A stretch of 64,000 nucleotides of DNA from CBDCMJ01 sp965218875 (GTDB lineage: Bacteria; Chloroflexota; Dehalococcoidia; Lucifugimonadales; UBA3495), in the NCBI GenBank assembly GCA_965218875.1, contig OZ244707.1, positions 2,542,001-2,606,000 on the forward strand, written 5' to 3'. Numbering within the stretch: position 1 is the stretch's first letter; each line of letters begins with the position of its first letter. The position numbers were made by a program, and so were the translations under genes. The notes under the pieces were generated by a model. The model was not told the DNA's origin, made no database searches, and was given only the letters and a program-made list of their open reading frames with translations. This document shows, piece after piece, positions 62,401-64,000 of this stretch.

Positions 62401-62497
62401 CGATTCCTTCCGCCGCTGGCTCTCCGAGATGGTCTTCGCCGCTACCTACTTGACGCCCGCCACACCCGCTAGCACATCAGAGACAAAGGTTAGCTAA
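59471..62497 (+). CDS. hsdR: Type I restriction endonuclease subunit HsdR
   Basis: This 1,008-residue motor and nuclease translocates DNA and cuts it when methylation is absent. The N-terminal PD-(D/E)xK nuclease has LPVATFELKNSLTKQ at about 165-180. Helicase motifs follow: Walker A HSAGSGKSNSIAW at about 320, DEAH box IIIDEAHSSQGG at about 423, TATPKNKT at about 477, and a second RecA domain with FQTGYDEP and LSRLNR. The C-terminal helical domain contacts HsdM. The start is a GTG 1 bp after the DUF5615 stop. All motifs are intact. Confidence 0.95.
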   Translation: MTTDTSEKGLERLICTALTGAACDPPQNGVIAERPSSYGAGWICGAPQDYDREHCLDLAQLSAFLRDTQPEAAESLDLGADSPARRRFLARLQSEIARRGTIDVLRKGIKHGPHQVDLMYGTPSPGNDKAKVQYGQNRFSVTRQLRYSNDNAQLALDLCLFVNGLPVATFELKNSLTKQTVDDAVEQYKRDRNPREKLFELGRCLAHFAVDDHEVQFCTQPKGKASWFLPFDKGWDDGKGNPPNPNGLKTDYLWKQVLTRDGLTDIIENYAQVVESKDDKTGRKTRDQIWPRYHQLDVVRRLLDDVSSGGVGPKYLIQHSAGSGKSNSIAWLAHQLIGLEQDGKALFDSAIVVTDRRILDKQIRDTIKQFAQVGSIVGHAETSGHLRRLLQEGKRIVITTVQKFPFILDAIGNEQRGRKFAIIIDEAHSSQGGRTSASVSMALGEAGAEDEDETTEDTINRLMESRKLLLNASYFAFTATPKNKTLEIFGTPVPEGEKTTHVPFHSYTMKQAIQEGFIIDVLAHYTPADSYYRLVKTVEGDPEFDTKRAGKKLRRYVEEHDHAIRLKAEIMVDNFHEQVIGLHKIGGQARAMVVTGSINRAVSYYYAIRDYLVERKSPYQAIAAFSGEHEYDGAKVTEASLNGFSSNLIADKIQEDPYRFLVCADKFQTGYDEPLLHTMYVDKMLSGVKAVQTLSRLNRAHPKKHDAFVLDFANDADTIQASFADYYRTTVLADETDPDRLHDLKAALDGYQVYDPRQVDELAELFLSKAARDRLDPILDACVAVYREQLDEDGQVDFKGKAKGFLRAYGFLAAILPYTNAEWEKLSIFLTFLVPKLPAPVEDDLSKGVLEAIDMDSYRVEKQAVQDIQLPDEDAEIEPVTPEGGGQKPEPEMDRLSNIIRDFNDRFGNIEWKDQDKIERVIAEELPAKVAGDRAYRNAMANSDQQNARIEHDKALERAMTELLSDHTQLFKQFSDNDSFRRWLSEMVFAATYLTPATPASTSETKVS

Positions 62498-62604
62498 TAG
62501 TTGGGAGTCACTGCGGGCTTGCGGTGACTCCTCCGATGCCTTTCCTTCCTGGTGCTCCGTGCTGACTAACATCGTTCCTGCGGCTCTGATATCTCGCTGC
62601 CGTT

Positions 62605-62700
62605 GCCTTGGCTGTCAATGGCGCCGAGAAATTGGGCCACCGGGGTGTCGACGTCCAGCGAAAACGTCCTCGCCAACTGGCCAGCATAAATGATGCTCCT
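62605..62700. repeat. IS1202-like end fragment
   Basis: GTCAATGGCGCCGAGAAATTGG, then GTCGACGTCCAGCGAAAACG and CTGGCCAGCATAAATGATG match the element ends at 26.5, 32.6, 34.3 and 51.0 kb. No transposase follows: an ISAs1-family element inserted 30 bp further on. Confidence 0.7.
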
Positions 62701-62728
62701 ATAGATATCAAGCCACGCTGCGAACCAT

Positions 62729-63962
62729 CCAGGACGATTGCAAAGTCAGAGAAGGAGGTTTATATAAGGCAGGTAAGAGATAGAAGAGATAGGGGAGGGT
62801 GAGGATATGGAGGCGGCGGAATCTCTGTTCAAGTGCTTGGAGCAAGTGCCGGACCCCAGGAGAGCCAGGGGAGTCCGCCATCCCTTCCAAGCCGTACTGC
62901 GTCTGACCCTGCTGGGGTTGGTCTGTGGTCAGACTACCATGGCCCACATCGCCCACTTCGCCAAGATGCACTGGCCGGGGCTGAGGGAGCCTCTGGGGTT
63001 TGTTCGGGACCATCCGCCCCACGCCACCACCATCTCTCGCACCCTGGCAGGGGTGCCCTATGAGCAGTTGCAGGGAGCCCTGACCGGCTGGGTGTCCCAC
63101 GTGGTGGCGGAGCAGGAATTCAATGCCTCGGTGGACGGCAAGTGGGCCAAGCAGTCCGAGGACGCCAACGGGAATCCCCTGGTGATGGTGAACGTGCTGG
63201 CCCATGACCTGAAGTTGTGTTTAGCCCAGTGGCCGGCGTCGAAGAAGCGGTACGAACCTGGGGTGTTGCGGGAACAACTGGGCCGGCTGTTCGGGGACTA
63301 TCCTGGCCTGCGGCTGCTGACCATGGACGCCCTGTATGCGGAGCGGGACTTGTGCCGAGCCATAGTCAGCCACCGGCGGGACTATCTGGTGCGAATCAAG
63401 GGCAACCAGCCTGAGGCGCTGGCTGCAATAAAAGACGGGTTTGCCGGGGAGGAACTGGAGGAGCCGCAGGCGGAGACCCTGGAAAAAAAGCGGGTGTGAT
63501 CGAGCGGCGGCGGATCTGGACTGATGACGTACTGGCCGACTACATCCGGGAGGAGTTGGAGTTTCCCGGGGCGAGGCAGGGGGTGATGGTGGAGAAGGAG
63601 ACGGTGGCTATAGCCACCGGGGAGGTAAGCCGGGAGCGCTGGTATCTGCTGACCAGTCTGAGTTCCCGGCAGTGCGGCCCAGCAGAACTGCTCCGGGCGT
63701 TCCGCAACCACTGGAGCGTTGAGAACAGCCTGCATCACGTGAAGGACCGCAGTTGGGATGAGGACGTCCACACACTTCGCCGTCCCGGCCTGGGTGAGAT
63801 ATATGCCACCCTCGTCAACACCGGGCTGAACGCCCTGCGCCTGGAAGGCTGGTTTCCTTCCCGGATGTCCTTGCCCCTGCGAGCCAAAACCTGCGCCTTT
63901 CGCCCAACCCAGACCATCAATCGCCTCTACGGACTAGCCTCCTGACTTTGCAATCGTCCTGG
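62729..63962 (+). mobile_element. ISAs1-family insertion sequence, 1,234 bp
   Basis: The inverted ends CCAGGACGATTGCAAAGTCAG (62729-62749 and its complement at 63942-63962) are perfect over 21 bp. CGAACCAT at 62721-62728 and again at 63963-63970 is an 8-bp target duplication, as expected for ISAs1. Complete and apparently recent. Confidence 0.94.
62807..63945 (+). CDS. ISAs1-family transposase, joined by a likely -1 frameshift at an A7 run
   Basis: The first frame (62807-63499) has the DDE_Tnp_1-associated N-terminus (LFKCLEQVPDPRRARGVRHPFQAVL), SVDGKWAKQSED with the first Asp, and LLTMDALYAERDLCRAI with the second. The second frame (63496-63945) carries IERRRIWTDD and FRNHWSVENSLHHVKDRSWDED with the last Glu. 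AAAAAAAG at 63483-63490 allows a -1 slip that joins the two as LEKKAGVIERRR. Other ISAs1 members are usually one frame, so this could be slippage or a mutation. Confidence 0.88.
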
Positions 63963-64000
63963 CGAACCATCCACGAGGAGTTCTTTAGGACGGAGAAGAC

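Noticed and set aside
21160..64000. Direct repeat of the selC 3' end as the far attachment site of the island
   Set aside because: I read through the window for the terminal CGCACTCCCGCCA and the T-loop context and did not see a second copy. It may lie beyond 64 kb, so no attachment site is claimed.

Overview
The window is a high-GC chromosomal segment with bacterial gene structure: Shine-Dalgarno sites, ATG/GTG/TTG starts, and ATGA, GTGA or TTGA gene overlaps. The gene content suggests a member of the Chloroflexota, possibly of the SAR202/Dehalococcoidia type. The pointers are a long double ThyX, a gamma-alpha fused 2-oxoacid:ferredoxin oxidoreductase beside lipoate-dependent E2/E3 genes, a split Tat operon, and dispersed repeats of the TTCGTCCTGAGC...GTCGAAGG type. 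This placement is an inference; no rRNA is present.

Positions 1-21200 are mostly core genome. They hold the end of an MmgE/PrpD gene, an ECF sigma/anti-sigma pair, a flavodoxin-like gene, and a minus-strand run of central metabolism (lpdA, korA, korB, an E2 acyltransferase, an acetolactate-synthase-like TPP enzyme, thyX). Next come tatA and an operon of a fused RlmD-Maf gene with tatB and tatC, then an IS5-family element, two foldback/MITE-like elements, thioredoxin and a membrane-anchored sulfite-oxidase-fold molybdoenzyme. The last core feature is a selenocysteine tRNA (selC).

From selC to the right edge the window is accessory DNA. A tyrosine integrase lies 160 bp downstream of selC, followed by an AlpA-type regulator, IS remnants and unknown small genes. 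A compact defence locus follows: a three-gene short type II CBASS operon (patatin phospholipase, CD-NTase, E2-like protein) divergent from an HTH/ImmA-like metallopeptidase pair that matches the CapH/CapP regulators. Positions 34-51 kb hold very large surface lipoproteins: a plant-type LRR protein, a VWA protein, and a protein of about 2,500 residues that joins 21 RCC1 repeats, a PstS-like binding domain and plant-type LRRs. Positions 51.7-62.5 kb hold a translationally coupled type I restriction operon (HTH, hsdM, AAA-ATPase/DUF4435-like gene, hsdS, DUF433/DUF5615 toxin-antitoxin pair, hsdR). Its ATPase gene is split by an IS701-family element.

The accessory part is full of insertion sequences: two apparently identical IS701-family copies plus a remnant, IS630, ISAs1, an IS110 remnant, and five loci carrying an ISNCY/IS1202-like element or its ends. 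Target duplications can be read for IS5 (TAA), IS701 (CTAG), IS630 (TA) and ISAs1 (CGAACCAT). The layout fits a selC-associated, still-active defence and surface-protein island whose far attachment site was not found in the window.
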